A stretch of DNA of 64,000 nucleotides from Atopsyche davidsoni (lineage: Eukaryota > Arthropoda > Insecta > Trichoptera > Hydrobiosidae). The position numbers and the translations under genes are program-made. The notes under the pieces are model-generated. The model had not been told where the DNA came from, ran no database searches, and saw nothing but the letters and a program-made list of their open reading frames with translations. Below are positions 14,163-27,300 of this stretch, one piece after another. The DNA is taken from contig JAILWY010000001.1 in NCBI GenBank assembly GCA_022113835.1, positions 16,484,501 to 16,548,500 of the forward strand, in the 5' to 3' direction. Within the stretch, counting starts at the first letter, position 1; every line of letters begins with the position of its first letter.

Positions 14163-14376
14163 TTTTTTGATTAAACGTCAATCAGATGCGTATTTATTAC
14201 CCATTACGGGTTTATTATATTATTACTAATATGTTAGGTTAGTACACCGGTCATGTAAGCCAGGAGATGTGGGTTCAAATCCCACACAAATCACGATGAT
14301 ATTTTTCTGAGAGTGTTTTTGAAATCATCTTCTATATATGAACTAATGTGCCTAGTCATATTAGTAATAAATAATT
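14163..14376 (+). mobile_element. Solo, diverged copy of the tRNA-like element that builds the array
   Basis: It shares the head (GATGCGTATTTATTACCC), a tRNA-like core (about 14231-14292, B box GGTTCAAATCC), the CGATGATATTTTTCTGAGAG block and a tail resembling the unit's CATATGAACCAATATGCCC. The D-arm region is shortened, so the A box is lost. Relative to head and tail, the tRNA core points the opposite way from the array unit. This is an older dispersed family member and shows that the array was built from a mobile repeat. Confidence 0.7.
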
Positions 14377-14540
14377 AAGTATCTTGAGAACATCAGTTAC
14401 ACATATTAAATAACTAAGCATTGTTTTTTTTTGTGATTTTGACAATAAGTTTTTCATGTCAATAAACATTATTATTCTGTTTGTTATTTTTTTTGTATTT
14501 AAGATTAAAATAAAATCATTTATCTTTTTAATAAGTATGC

Positions 14541-15008
14541 AATATTTTTGATAAAGTTTACTTGGTGGAATTCTATTTTAATAATTTAAATACATATTTT
14601 TGTGATCTTTCCACGTGTTTTGATGTATTTGAAACATGATGAAAGATCACTAAACCTTTTGAATAATGAAAAAAAACATTGATAGCCCATCACATTTAAA
14701 AAACAATCACATGTTTTAGTGACTGTTAGTTTTTTTATTGTTATATAAAAGTATCGTAAATAGTAAGTATTTAAATACAAAAAAATATAATATTTTAAAT
14801 AAGTAAAATACTTGAGTGATTTTTACACATATAGATTTTTATTGGTGACCGGTTTCGCCAACCATTCACGTTGGCATCATCAAACTCAGTTTGGTAATGC
14901 TAGTAAAAATAATGTCACCAATAAAAATATGTGTACAAAATCAATAAGGTATTTTATTTAAAATAATATAATGGAATTCTACCAAGTGTTCTTTGTAAAA
15001 AATATTGA
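14541..15008 (-). mobile_element. Foldback element with hammerhead-like centre (best-preserved core)
   Basis: The ends are inverted: TTTACTTGGTGGAATTC at 14557 and its counterpart GAATTCTACCAAGTG ending near 14988. Inner inverted arms pair TTTTTATTGGTGAC with a GTCACCAATAAAAA-type segment. The core is on the minus strand at 14846-14889: TTTGATGA, one extra U, a 6-bp GCCAAC/GUUGGC stem with a 7-nt loop, GAAA, then ACCGGUC. The canonical C3 is replaced by U. A second, more diverged end-like segment (14600-14640) suggests nesting of two copies. Confidence 0.7.
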
Positions 15009-17158
15009 ATTACATAAAATAATATCAATATAAAAACATGAAAGGAGTTACATCACGAAAATCTAACAAGAAATCGTATTAAAAAATTTAAAAATATTTT
15101 ATTTACAGCCACAAAATAATCCTTTACTTCCGCTGTCATACAACGGAAGTGATCCAACGAGGCAGGAAGAGTCGCATGCTCCGTGAAACCTCGCTAAATC
15201 ACCACGGAAGACACAGAGGCCGACCGAAATGTCTGTCTTCGCCGGCTAATCTACAGCAGTGGGCTTCCATCCCATCAATCTGCCAGATACTTGGACGTCC
15301 TCTCGTTTTTTCTATTCTTTATCTTTGCACTGTCTCTAGGCACCACTCTTTATATTGAGATATGGCAAATAGCCGGGGTAGCTCTCAGTCCGCGCGTCCC
15401 TTCGTCCCTTCTGAGGGCTTCCATTACGTTATGTTTTCAGACTCTCTCCAATTACTCTCTGTCTTTTGTAGGTGTGTGTAGACTCGACTATGTGCATAGA
15501 CTATTTATTCTCCAAAAGAGGCAAAAAGACAAAATTTAATGCCAGAACTATCATTAATATGTATTACACAGTATTTAGTACAGTTTGCCGTTTGACATTT
15601 ATATGTACCCCGCTATAACCTTAACAGTATTGACTAAAATTACCCCTATTTAATGACGCAAAAAGGTGAACGTCCTCAAGAAAATGTAGAATAAAATTTA
15701 AAGCCGAATTTATATAGAACCCTAAGCTTTATTTTTATTATAGGTTTGCATTCTTAACCTTTTATACTTAATATAAAAACGTAAATTGAACCCATATCCA
15801 TTACAAAGAAAATTCAATAAACAACAAATGACGGTCAAAAAAAGTAAATAGTTTCTGAGACAAGAGAATGAAGTGTTTTGTCACAGGGCAGGATGTATTA
15901 CGGTGACCTTTATTTATCAAAACGCAGGCGAGCCTCGCAGGGCGTGGCAGGTGTTAAGGCTCCATGCTATCTTAATCCAGACCCCTCCCACCTAGCTTAT
16001 TTGTCAGGTGTCACACCGTTTAATGTGATCAAATGGTTTTATTCCACGGAATTGTCTATTAAGACAGCCCATAAACTTTAGATGCGGCAGTACTACGAAA
16101 CTGTCTTTTCAGGGTTTTAAAAAACATCGAATTACTTTACGAAAATTTTGCTGAATTGTAAGCATATACTTCAACAGTACTTAATGTAAATAATTTAATA
16201 GCTTTGTGGTAAAAAAAATAAATAATTAATTGTAACTACCTTAAAATCCTTCGATAGTATTAAACTTCGAAAATCTCAAAAACCCTGGATAAGGTAAGGC
16301 GTCCTATCTAAATTCTAAAGTAATCTGCCTAATACATGCATTGGCGAGTATAATATTTTACATCAACTTGAAACCAAATCTTAATTCTTCATACATTCAA
16401 AAAATGTATTCATATAATTTGGTTGCTATCTTGCATGTAAGTAAAATACTAATTTGGTAAGGGTCATTAAGATTTTGTACATAATACATTTTCATTATAA
16501 AAATAAATGTATTATATATAATATTCAAACTAATTTATAATTTTCTAAGAATGTTTATTTAAAGTAAATTTGTAATACCACGAAATTTCTATCCCTGAAA
16601 ATTTATAGTATAAATTCTTTTTTTATAACAATGACACGCCTGAAAAAAAAATAATCTGAAACTCCTTAGAGGGTGATAAAAAAAATACGAAACTTTTCAG
16701 ATTACGTGGTGACAATCTTCCGGTGGTGGGGATTCTCAGTAAAAGCTTCTTTGGAACCACAATAATATGGGTAATTAATAATCTCAGGGAAATGGAGTTT
16801 TATCTCGCATCCCCGTTACCTCAGCAAGCAGAGTTCCGAAGCGCATCCTCTTGGCTGCAAGGCACGGCAGGAATATAATTAATACAAAGCTACCTCTTTG
16901 CTAATTATCTATTCCCGCTGGATCTTCTTACAGAATGCAGTTTCCCGCTTGATTAGACTCGTACTTTATTAGATTTAATTTACAAAACACCCGATGGCGC
17001 TGGCGCTTTTTCTCAAAGAAATAGTGAGCAATCTGACTTACGGGGAATTAAAGAGTAATGGCTAGTTTTTTTTTCTTTTCATATTAATTTGCATGTCTTA
17101 TAGTAAAATCACAGATAATAATAAAATATAAGAAAAAAATATAATAGCAGGACATGTT
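15009..17158. other. Non-coding with three GC-richer islands
   Basis: Islands at about 15130-15480, 15880-16060 and 16680-16960. The first follows a fair acceptor (TTTTATTTACAG, ending 15107) and has two overlapping open frames of 25 and about 80 codons, neither recognised. The second holds two CAGGTGT sites (15948 and 16005). Confidence 0.4.
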
Positions 17159-17181
17159 ACACACACACACCTATGTATGAA

Positions 17182-17261
<80 letters not shown>
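17159..17261. repeat. AC microsatellite followed by a (TA)n tract
   Basis: About six AC units, a short spacer, then about 37 uninterrupted TA units (17187-17261). An open frame across it translates to an Ile-Tyr repeat and is not a gene. Confidence 0.97.
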
Positions 17262-17263
<2 letters not shown>

Positions 17264-19143
17264 AAAGCACTTGTATCGGGAATTCAGTGGATTTGTAATC
17301 GCATTGCCTTTATTTACTCTGTCACTGACACGAGAATTGACAAAGGCGTTTTCCGAGATACTCGCGTCTTCCCGATAAGAAGCTTAGCAAGTAGAAGGCT
17401 GTAGTACCTTCCCCTAATCTGCAGGCGAATGATCTGAGCCTCACGTATGACAGAGTAGAGTACACACCGCCCATCCCTTCATCCTCGGGAGGATCAAACA
17501 TGAGCTGAAATTCTAGGAAGAAATTTTATCATATGAGTATCTACGCAAGAACGAATCGAAGAGTGAAACGTTGTTTTTGTGATTAATAATTTACCCTCAC
17601 AAAACAATTTATTTTCAATGAATTAAAATACAACTGTTTAGTCACATCCGACAGTTGTTAAAATGACATTTAAGGGAATACTCACCAATACAATGAATGG
17701 TATTTTAGTACGGCCTTTAGTTATAAAGTCCTCAAATTATCTAAATATACAAATATAAATATTGTAAATAATCTAAAATTGTTCTATTATTTTAATTTCT
17801 TGCTGCATATTTCTTAATAAACATAAAGATTACTTTTCTTTCATGGAAAAGCTTACATGACTATTTTAGCAAAATTAAATCCTACCGAAATAACCATTAT
17901 AGAATTCTGTTTAAAGTGGTTCCATGCGTGCGTACGAATAATTCAGTTTCACGCCCGTAAAAACACCAATCGGGATTCAGTAAGCACAGCGTTGTTTTAG
18001 GTATAGTTTTTAAAATTATTCACAAATTCCAGCTTGATTTAGATAAAACAGTACAAACCAGCAAAAATTATCTGAATTGCTAATGAAACTTAGTTATTAC
18101 GGATTTATGAAATTAATTTACAACATTACTAATTTAAATAAAGTTGTTTTTACAGGCTTATTCATCTTTAAATCTAATAATTTTTTAATATAAAAATATA
18201 ATAAGGCCACAAAAAACATAAAACAATATATGTCTATCGTTCTTCGTGTAGTTTTAAGATAGCAACGTCAAAGGGTCTATAACACATATGGAAACACCCT
18301 GAAGAGTGACCATATGTATAATGTAATGTTAATGTAAAATCTAAATTCGTTTTCTCGGTCGAATTGAACAAAATGAGATAGCAAATTAGAAAAACACTGC
18401 AATGCACGTGGGAAGTTTTGAAACGTCGCTTTTCACTTATCTGTTGGATCAAAAAAAATATTTTTGAGGTTTTAAATACAATGTTTTATCTTAGCTGAAT
18501 TAATATTGATTAAATCTACATTTTTTACCCAAACATGCTTTCTTATATCTTTAAGGTAAACAAATCACACACAAAATGATGAAAATTGTATATGTATCAG
18601 TCATCAATAAACTCATTTATTTACTCAAAAAATTTTATCACTGTTGACTACAAAATAATAAACTTTGAATTATATATTAGTTGAGCATCAAAAGAACCAA
18701 AAAAAATCAGTTATTAGGTTCAAAACTAACGTATAATTCTGTAACATTTATTCGTTACTGATTTCGTATACCATATACTTTATTTTTATTAATACTATAA
18801 AACAGAAAGTAGTAACTTTTAAATTAAAAGTTGTATTGCCTAAATTTTTTTATGGCAGTGTTCATTTTTACGAAGACTCTCATTTTAATTTTGTAAAACA
18901 GCAAGGGGTTAGATTCCCTCGTTCAAACATGCTGACTACGGTAATAATTAATTTACTCGATTTGAATACGTGTTGGCTTAGCTAGCGTCGGCCATATAAG
19001 GGCATTACTGATCTGGTATAAGCGTTTTGTCGGTAATTGTGACTTGTCCGCTAATTATCTCGCATGTTTGTTGGTCGCACAATGCTAAACTCACGCTCTT
19101 AAATACACCAGCCATAATTTGCCGACAAACTTACAAACAAAAA
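17262..19143. other. Non-coding, one island
   Basis: A GC-richer patch at about 17280-17510, directly after the TA tract. The remainder is AT-rich without visible features. Confidence 0.4.
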
Positions 19144-19375
19144 AATATTTTTACACAAAACACTTTTGTGATTTTTTCACATGTTTTGATTTTATTGGTG
19201 ACTTTATCAAACTATTTTTGATAAACAATAAAACATCGTTTGAAAATGCAAACGTTAAAGAATGGCGAAACCGGACACCAATGAAATTAAAACATGTGGA
19301 AAAATCACAAAGTGTTTTATTTAAATTATTTAAATGGAGTTCCACCAATTACTTTCTGTCAAAAATAATAAAGGT
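19144..19375 (+). mobile_element. Foldback element copy, both arms present
   Basis: The left arm 19157-19200 (AACACTTTTGTGATTTTTTC to TTATTGGTG) and the right arm 19276-19320 are near-perfect reverse complements. The centre keeps GGCGAAACCGG but has CGGACACC for CGGTCACC and a decayed stem, so it is probably an inactive ribozyme remnant. The right end shows GGAGTTCCACC and CTGTCAAAAATA like other copies. Two overlapping open frames in this stretch are by-products of the hairpin. Confidence 0.7.
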
Positions 19376-22300
19376 TATGATCAATTTAGGTCGCAACTCC
19401 TGGAGTATGGGGTTTGAATACTACAAATATCCCCTTAACAGCAAAGTTGAATAAATTTTTTAAATATATTTAATTACTTGTGCAATACTTATCTATCGAA
19501 AATTTGATAAAATTGGATCAGTTAATTTAGAAATGTGACAATTTCAAGCTCTCAGCTATGCGATGATTGTTTGTAAAAACAAAATGTCCAGTTAGGCGAG
19601 TGTTTGTTCAGGCTACTGAAATTCAGCCGTTCGTCCCTGAGGGGTGCTGGCAAGCGCTGTCCTTTAATTTGTCTATGGTGTGAAAAGTAAGCACGCGCTA
19701 GAAGAGAGTCTCATTTAAACAATACGGTTATGCCCAGTCGTACTTAGGGACTTGCCTACAACACTAATAAAAGACGTTATATTATTAGTTAACGAAAAAA
19801 AGCATATACACCATCAATAATAAAATTTTAAAAATCATTTTGGAATATGTTTTATCTTTAGCACAAACTTATGTTAATACCCAATGATTATATATTTTTA
19901 AAGTAATATGTTAAATGTCCTTTTTTTACCTAAATATTCTGAAGCTTTTATATTTTTATCATTTGTATCATTCACAAAAAAATTATGAAATGAATAATTA
20001 CATAATATTCGTATAAAATTACCATATTATTTAATATTTAAGTAATTATTATTCATGTTCTTGTATGTTCGAGAAATTTCATTTAAATATTCCTATCTTT
20101 ATCGGAATACTATTATAAATTTCTGGCACCGCATCCGAAAGATTCCATGAAAACATCTAAAAATTTTGGTGTCATCAGACTAAACTCGACGTCCGTTTTA
20201 ATAAAAAAAAATTGTTACATTTTTATTACAGTAAATCCGTAAAAGGTTTAGTGCTTATCCGGCCAAAGCTTCTTTTGATATAAGCAAACAAACAACAAAT
20301 AAATCCTTAAATATACCCTCATATACATTCATAATTCGTCTATTTTGCATTTATGAACAAATTTATATACGTATATTTCAAAGGAAAGAATCTTTTGTAT
20401 TTCGTTAGTTATAAACTTATGCAAAAAAGATGTGTATTAAGTTCCTTTGATAGCTAAAGGTGATAAAATCTATCGTACCTTAGGCTAAGAGATTACAATA
20501 TTTTGTTTGTAAGCATTTTCATTCTTTAAAAGCTTCCTCAAGCCAAAGAGAATCTATAAAAGCTCTTGAAAGACTAAAACACACCAACAAAATGTATTGT
20601 TATCTCCTAGCTATTTAAGTATGTACTCATACATATGTTTCTAACTTAAACTAATAAGCCATGGAAATCACGATTTTATTTAAAGAGCTGGACAATATGG
20701 CAAGGACATGAGATAAATTTGAGAATACTTTTGCTTATAACAAACTATTTGTAAAATTTATCAAATCAAATTACGGATAAATTCAAATTTGTAATGCCCT
20801 TATTGTAATGAACGAAAATGACTAAAAAAATTTAAAAAAAAAACACCATAAATCCTTGAATCAAAATAATTCAAATAGTTTGTACACGTGGTTAAAAATA
20901 CACTTTCACAAAATTTGTGAAAAATAAAAATGCATATTTTTTAAACAAATGACTTATAATTCTATAAAAACAAACAATTTTTGTAACATTTAAGAGTTAG
21001 TCTCTTTTTAATGATAAAAACAATTTAAAATAACAAGATACGCACTTTTAAGTAGGCTGAAACTTAATATTCCATTAAGACCCGTCACTCACAAGTATAA
21101 ATAAAACTCAATATATAAAATATTTCCCGCTGGCAGTCATTACGCGAGCGTCACTACAGTTCCATTTCTGGGATTGTATGCCAAAATGTGTTTTGTTATC
21201 TGTTTTTTTTAGCCAAAATGCGCGATAAACATACTTTTTTTACTTCTGTCCTCAGGGTTAACAACTTTTTTATAGAGCCATAAAAATATTATACAAGGAA
21301 CATCACTCCATTTTTCCACTTCGGTTTCCTGCATTCGTGTCCTTGCCCCACCATTATGCCGAGCGATATTTCTTTTTAAGCATATTTAAATCTTTACTGT
21401 GAGAAAGGGATCTGCTGCCATTAGCGCGGCGGGCGTTCGCGAGTCGCCCTGTATATTTATGTCTTTTTTGTTTTCTTCCCTATTGTGAACATAAAACAAC
21501 CTGTAAATTGATACGATGCGTGCTCCCTGGAACCGTTGTTTTCTTTTGAAGTGTGCTTGGCATCTGTTGCCCTCTTTATCATTTCACCTGTTATATTCAT
21601 ATTTGATTTTTTAACACTAATAACTATCTATATTAGTTTTTCTATGGCTGAAATACATTGATACAATATTTTGTATTATCTGTGGACGGTTGTATTGGCA
21701 ATAGCAAATTCTGCACACAAACTTATGAATCTTGAAAACATTTAATTTTTAAATTGAAAATAGTCAAACGTGCCAGGTATTTCAATTAAATTATCAAATA
21801 TTTAAAGTGTTTTGTATGAAACAAAAAGCATATTTGATATTAAATCAATGTACGAACAATATTTTACTGTAGAAAATACTGTTTTCACAAATATATATTT
21901 ATTTAAAAGTAAAAAAACAATGAACACAAATAAAAACTATTTGAAAACATAAACATTTTATGCCATGTTCTCAGAGCAACTCGGTCGCCGCAGTTTCTAA
22001 CATTTTCAATAATTAAAATGATCAACCCAGGGGTTGAGAAATAATTTAGCGTTACATATTCCCAAATGAGAGAGAATTTTCCGCCCGGCCTGCTTCCCAC
22101 CCTGGTAATGAAAGCTTTTTTCAGGTCAGACGTGGGGGCAATAACGAGAGATGTTTTTTTTTAATCATTTAGCCATAGTACTACTATTGAATATCATTTT
22201 TTTATTAAACTTTCGCCATTTTATGACTCAATAACTTTTTTTTTTACATTGTTTTTCCTGTATGTTATATTCCTTACATATTTTTTATTGTCGCTGAAAG

Positions 22301-25300
22301 TGTGATTGAATGCAGCGTTTAAGTAAATCTCCGTCTCATTCAAACTTATAATTGCATCTTTAAGAATTTAAGTGGTATTTTGTCTCAAAGAATTTGACGA
22401 TGCCTTTATTAAACAAATAAGCTCAATTTTCATGAGTATTTATTTTCTGATATATTTTTATATTGTTATGGATATTTAGCAAAAATATATTTTTAACGTC
22501 ATCAAGTAGTCAATCTAATTAATAGTAAGTATGCATTATAAAACCTCCTTCTTTTTACGGTTTTTTTATGAGATCCAGTTGTTGATAGAAATATTGTGTA
22601 TATCGCTTCCTATTTTATCAGCACTATGTTTATTATATTTTTATGTTGAAGTTCACCAACCTCATTTCAATAATCCTTTTTATATTTTTTGAATTCTTGT
22701 TATATCGTTTTCTATTTTATCAGCACTATATTTATATTACTTTTAAGCCAAAATTCATTAACCTCATTTAATTGATCCATTTTATATTTTTTGAATTCTT
22801 ATTTTAGATTCTTCAATACTATTTAAAGGGTGTATTATATTTTTTTAGGCATTATGAAAACAAATTTACTGGAACAAAATTTAGAAAAAACTAATTTTTG
22901 TATTAATATACTTGAGAATGTTGATGTAACAAGTGTGTCGTAGGTGTCAACGTTTAAAAAAATATTTTATTTTATTTTTCTCTTTACAAAACATTTTTTC
23001 ATCAACCCGCCCAATGTTTCAGCAAAAACAAAATACAGCATAGCCGGTCGTCTCCCTCAAGGGTATATAACATGAAGCAAGTTTTATTTGTTTCTATCTG
23101 GGAGGGAAAAAAAACTGACTAGAACGCTTATACCATTTTATTTATCCTGAGTGTGCTCTACGCTATTTCTCCTTGCATAAATACATCCAAAGACTTGTTA
23201 CTAATCATATTCATCTAAACAAAATGGAAGATAAAAAATTGTTTACAAAATTAAAATATTTATGACAAAAATAATATTTGTAAAACTTAATGTCTAGTAC
23301 TTTTTTTTTGAATTTTTTGATTTAAGTAATATAAAATATATTTTTGGAACAAATTTTTTTATTAAACTTGCTTGTCTTTATATCAATGTAATAAAAAAAT
23401 TCATAAATCAATGCTTTGAATTTATATTACGATTTTAAAATCATCAGTTATGAAATTTGTTCTATTATAATTAACTAACTTGACAAAATAGAATAGCAAT
23501 AAGTAGGTATACAAAAATAACTATATGACTCAATTATAAAAACATTACGAAACTCATGGTCGATTTATTGATAACGTTCAACGTATAATTTTTTTTTCTT
23601 GACAAGGTGCTTCAAGGTTACATCCCCAAATATCTGTTCTCCCTGAAGCTTATGAAGCAGGTGGCGACCTCGAGCTCACGCGCAATTTATTAGAACGCGT
23701 TAGTTTAGGGGATCACTTAACCCTCTCACCTTCTTAGATGCGGTTGTTACCAGCCACACGTCTGGGTTATTCTGTATATAGTATGTCAGAGTTTAAAAGT
23801 AATTAGAAGATTATCTTTTAAAATCGCTTTTAGCTAAAAAAATTGTGATAGCAGAAGACATCCAAAACCTTAAAATCTCAACAAAATGTCTACATACACA
23901 CTTCTTTGTAAAAGTAGAAAGCCACGAGAGGAGAAGCTAGTAATCAAGCTTTTTAACATGTTCAGCTTAGTCTATTTTCAGTTGTTTTTTTAAGTGGAAA
24001 TCACATAAAACCTAAACGAGGGTGGGTTTTTTTTTCTCAACGAGGTTTGTTTTCCTTTGACCCTATGCTAGCTTGCTTCTTAAGCACGTGCAGTGTTCAA
24101 CTTGGTGTGCTATACTCGATACAGCGAGAATATTATAGAAAACACTATAAAAATTAATATTTGAAATCAATATGAAATTATACTGAAAATGTGATCACAC
24201 ACAGTTCATGTTTTCAGTTTATTTTATTATTATTTAATTAAAATTTATTTGAATATTATAAAAAACAGCGTTCAATTATTACTTAATTGATTATACAAAA
24301 ATAAAGCTAACGTAACTTTTATTTTTTTTACAAAGGCCGAATCTTTAAAAATATAATCATGCTACTGTACGACCGAAATAGATAGCATTTTTACATAATA
24401 TTATTCTAATTACGTAAATTATTTAAAGCAAGTATTTCAAAACACGAGTTGAAAAATATTTTTACTGCCCTTTATTTCATCATACGAATTGTAAGTAGAT
24501 ACTTCGGCCTGCTGCTCGTTCACCCTCCCCCTGAGCAATGGGGTTATTCTCATCCCAAGAGAGATTGGCCTGATAAATTATTTAATTTGGACTAAAAATC
24601 GCCGACATGCCATATTAGGGGATGCCGAGGGGGTGAATTCACATGAGGGGGGACAATCCACCGTCACATTAACTCAGGGAGATGGTATTACCCCCTGCGG
24701 TGCTGCTCTCTTTGAAAGATCATTTTTTCTGCGCTTCGTTTAAAATGCATTGAATTTCGCTGTTTGCTCTTGGAACGTTGTTTGGGCGAGCTTTTAGCAA
24801 CGAGCCTCTCGAGGCAACCTTCGCTTGGTTTAAATGAATTTGATAAGTTTTTTTGTGATTATTATTTTTCAAATATCACTTGAGTTTCATGTTCCCACTA
24901 TGCAAATTTGCTAATTATGGTCTAAAAATAAATGCAGGGACTGAATGATTTAAAAATTAATTATACTTTTTTTTAAATGATCAAATTTAAATATTTTTGA
25001 GGAAATAATTTAATTATTTACAGCTCATAAAATTAAATTGGTCTTATTATTTTGTAACGTGTGATCACAACCTTACATTACTGTAATCTGATATAAAAGA
25101 TAAATATAAAACATACAATTTAAAATTATAATAATAATAATAAATATAAACTCTATAAATTAATAAAAGACCATTACATATTAAGATTTGCATTTATTTC
25201 TTTGTATAGAATTCTCAACTAATATAACATAGAGTAGTAAAATATTAATTTTTTGCTTAAACAAAAAGTATTTTATACTTTAATATAATACATAAATCTC

Positions 25301-27261
25301 CATGTCAACAAACATTTCCTAATTCCTTTATAATAAAATGTTTTCCATAAAACTCCGTGCTTATGGCCGCGTTTGTTCTTGTTTAATGTAGCGACGTTTT
25401 GATCCGGAACCAGAGCCACAACACCAAAACATTGAACAAGAAAATATGCGCCATAACACCCAAAAACGTATTTACCAAAACCAACGAATACATTATAAAT
25501 TTTTCCTAGTGTTATATTTTCCTATTCAAATATTTTAATTAAGTAATTTTTCTTGTCAATTAAGCTGTTAAATATTTTCATTCAACTCTCTTACTCTCTC
25601 CACATTAATACGTCATTAACACTAGTCACTAACAGCTCCATCAAATACCCGCTGTAATTCAATTAATTAACAGGGCTTTAATTAACGAAAGCAGATTTCG
25701 GTAGATCCAGGTCAATAAAAGTTGGAAGTCCGCTCGCCAGATAGATGGGCTTTTTTATGGCCCGGTCCGGACCGCCGCGGGGGGAACCATAAACTGTTTG
25801 CCCAGGGGGGTGCTGGTGGGGAGGGCGATAGTTTCCTTTTATTTGCGACGTACAAGGGATCGGCATGCTTTATTTTGTAATACTATGTCGTCTTTAGTTT
25901 TTCTGCCAGAAAGGTTCCTAGGATCAGGATGCCAACACAGTTTCCCTACTCAAAGATGCCGTATTATTGCAGGTGACAGTCCCATCTGTATACGAGATAT
26001 CGACTTTAATTAATGATTGACACGGTCCCCGCGCTTGGCTTCAAAGTGTGTAATTATGTATGGAGGATGATATTGCAGACAATTTGAATGTTTCCGTGTA
26101 TTTATTATAACTGCAGTGCTGCCAACATTCTCGTGTAGAAGCGCATTGCTCTACGCTGGCCGACTGCATATTAAATATGTGCATCGCGTGTTTCACTTCG
26201 ATTTAAAACGTTCAGGAATTTCAGCAGAACTATCATTTTTTACGGATTCAATTCATGTCATTGTGTCTCCCTCATTTTTGCGGAAATATTGAATTCTATT
26301 TTCTTTAATTGCATATAAAACGTTCAATTTTTTCAGAACTTTTAATTTCGGTACGTTCTTTCAACGAATTCTTCTGATTTACAAAATTGATTTATAGTAT
26401 AGTTCTAGATTAAATTTAAGATTCACCTACTTCATATACTTGTTATTTACTATTAATTTTATTTATATCTGAGTTCAATATTCGATATTATATTTTACAT
26501 TTATAGATATTCAGAATGACATTCAAAATTTGTATGGCGTGTCACAATGTCTGAACATAGACATTTTTCTGTGTGAATTACTTTTTTTTGCTGTTAAGTT
26601 AAAAATCTAATATGTAAAAAAATATGTTACATAATTTACTTAAAAAATCAGACAAAAAAATTCATTTGGGTGGATTCAATGAAACACACATACACTTTTA
26701 TTATGAAAATAAGCCTCTGATAAGACATCTGGTCTAGTTATCTCAGCACTCTGCCGTTGTGCACCAGACGCTTGTTACAGCGGAAGTAGCCTGAAAACAG
26801 TATTCTAGATTACTCCTTCTGAAACCAGAGAAGATTACTAGATTTTAATGCTAATCGACTTTGGCTTAAAATAATAAACTATTAAAAGCAAACGGCAGAT
26901 ATCAGTAATTGTATTTTATATATTAGAAATTTTAATGATTACACATCGTTATTTCGTACTTACCACAATTACAGCACTACTACAAACACAACTTAAATGA
27001 TTTTATTTAAAGACAAACTTTTATCCAAACATATTATTTTTTTACACAAATGTTGCTGTAGAGAATAAAAATGCTTACGTTATCGATTTAAACATAAAAC
27101 GTCATAAAAACTCTCAATTAAAAAAAAAATTGTACGTTAATATAAACAATAAAAAAGCTTGCAAACTTTTTTATCATTACCCAAGAACTTATAAATATCG
27201 TGTCCGCAATTGCATAAATTGAGTCTCGCTCAGCTACAGTATATAGTATCAGGTCATAAAT

Positions 27262-27300
27262 ACCGCGGTGTTATCGGTTCAAGCCCCACTAGAGCTGTGG
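27262..27300 (+). pseudogene. tRNA-like B-box remnant
   Basis: GGTTCAAGCCC at 27276-27286 is close to the B-box consensus and is preceded by ATAAATACCGCGG, which resembles the second half of a D arm and anticodon stem. No A box. Probably a SINE remnant. Confidence 0.25.

Noticed and set aside
17177..17404. 75-codon open frame with Ile-Tyr repeats
   Set aside because: Direct translation of the TA microsatellite.
19119..19454. Overlapping open frames of 64-111 codons on both strands
   Set aside because: They lie across the inverted arms of a foldback element; translations on the two strands resemble each other because the DNA is palindromic.
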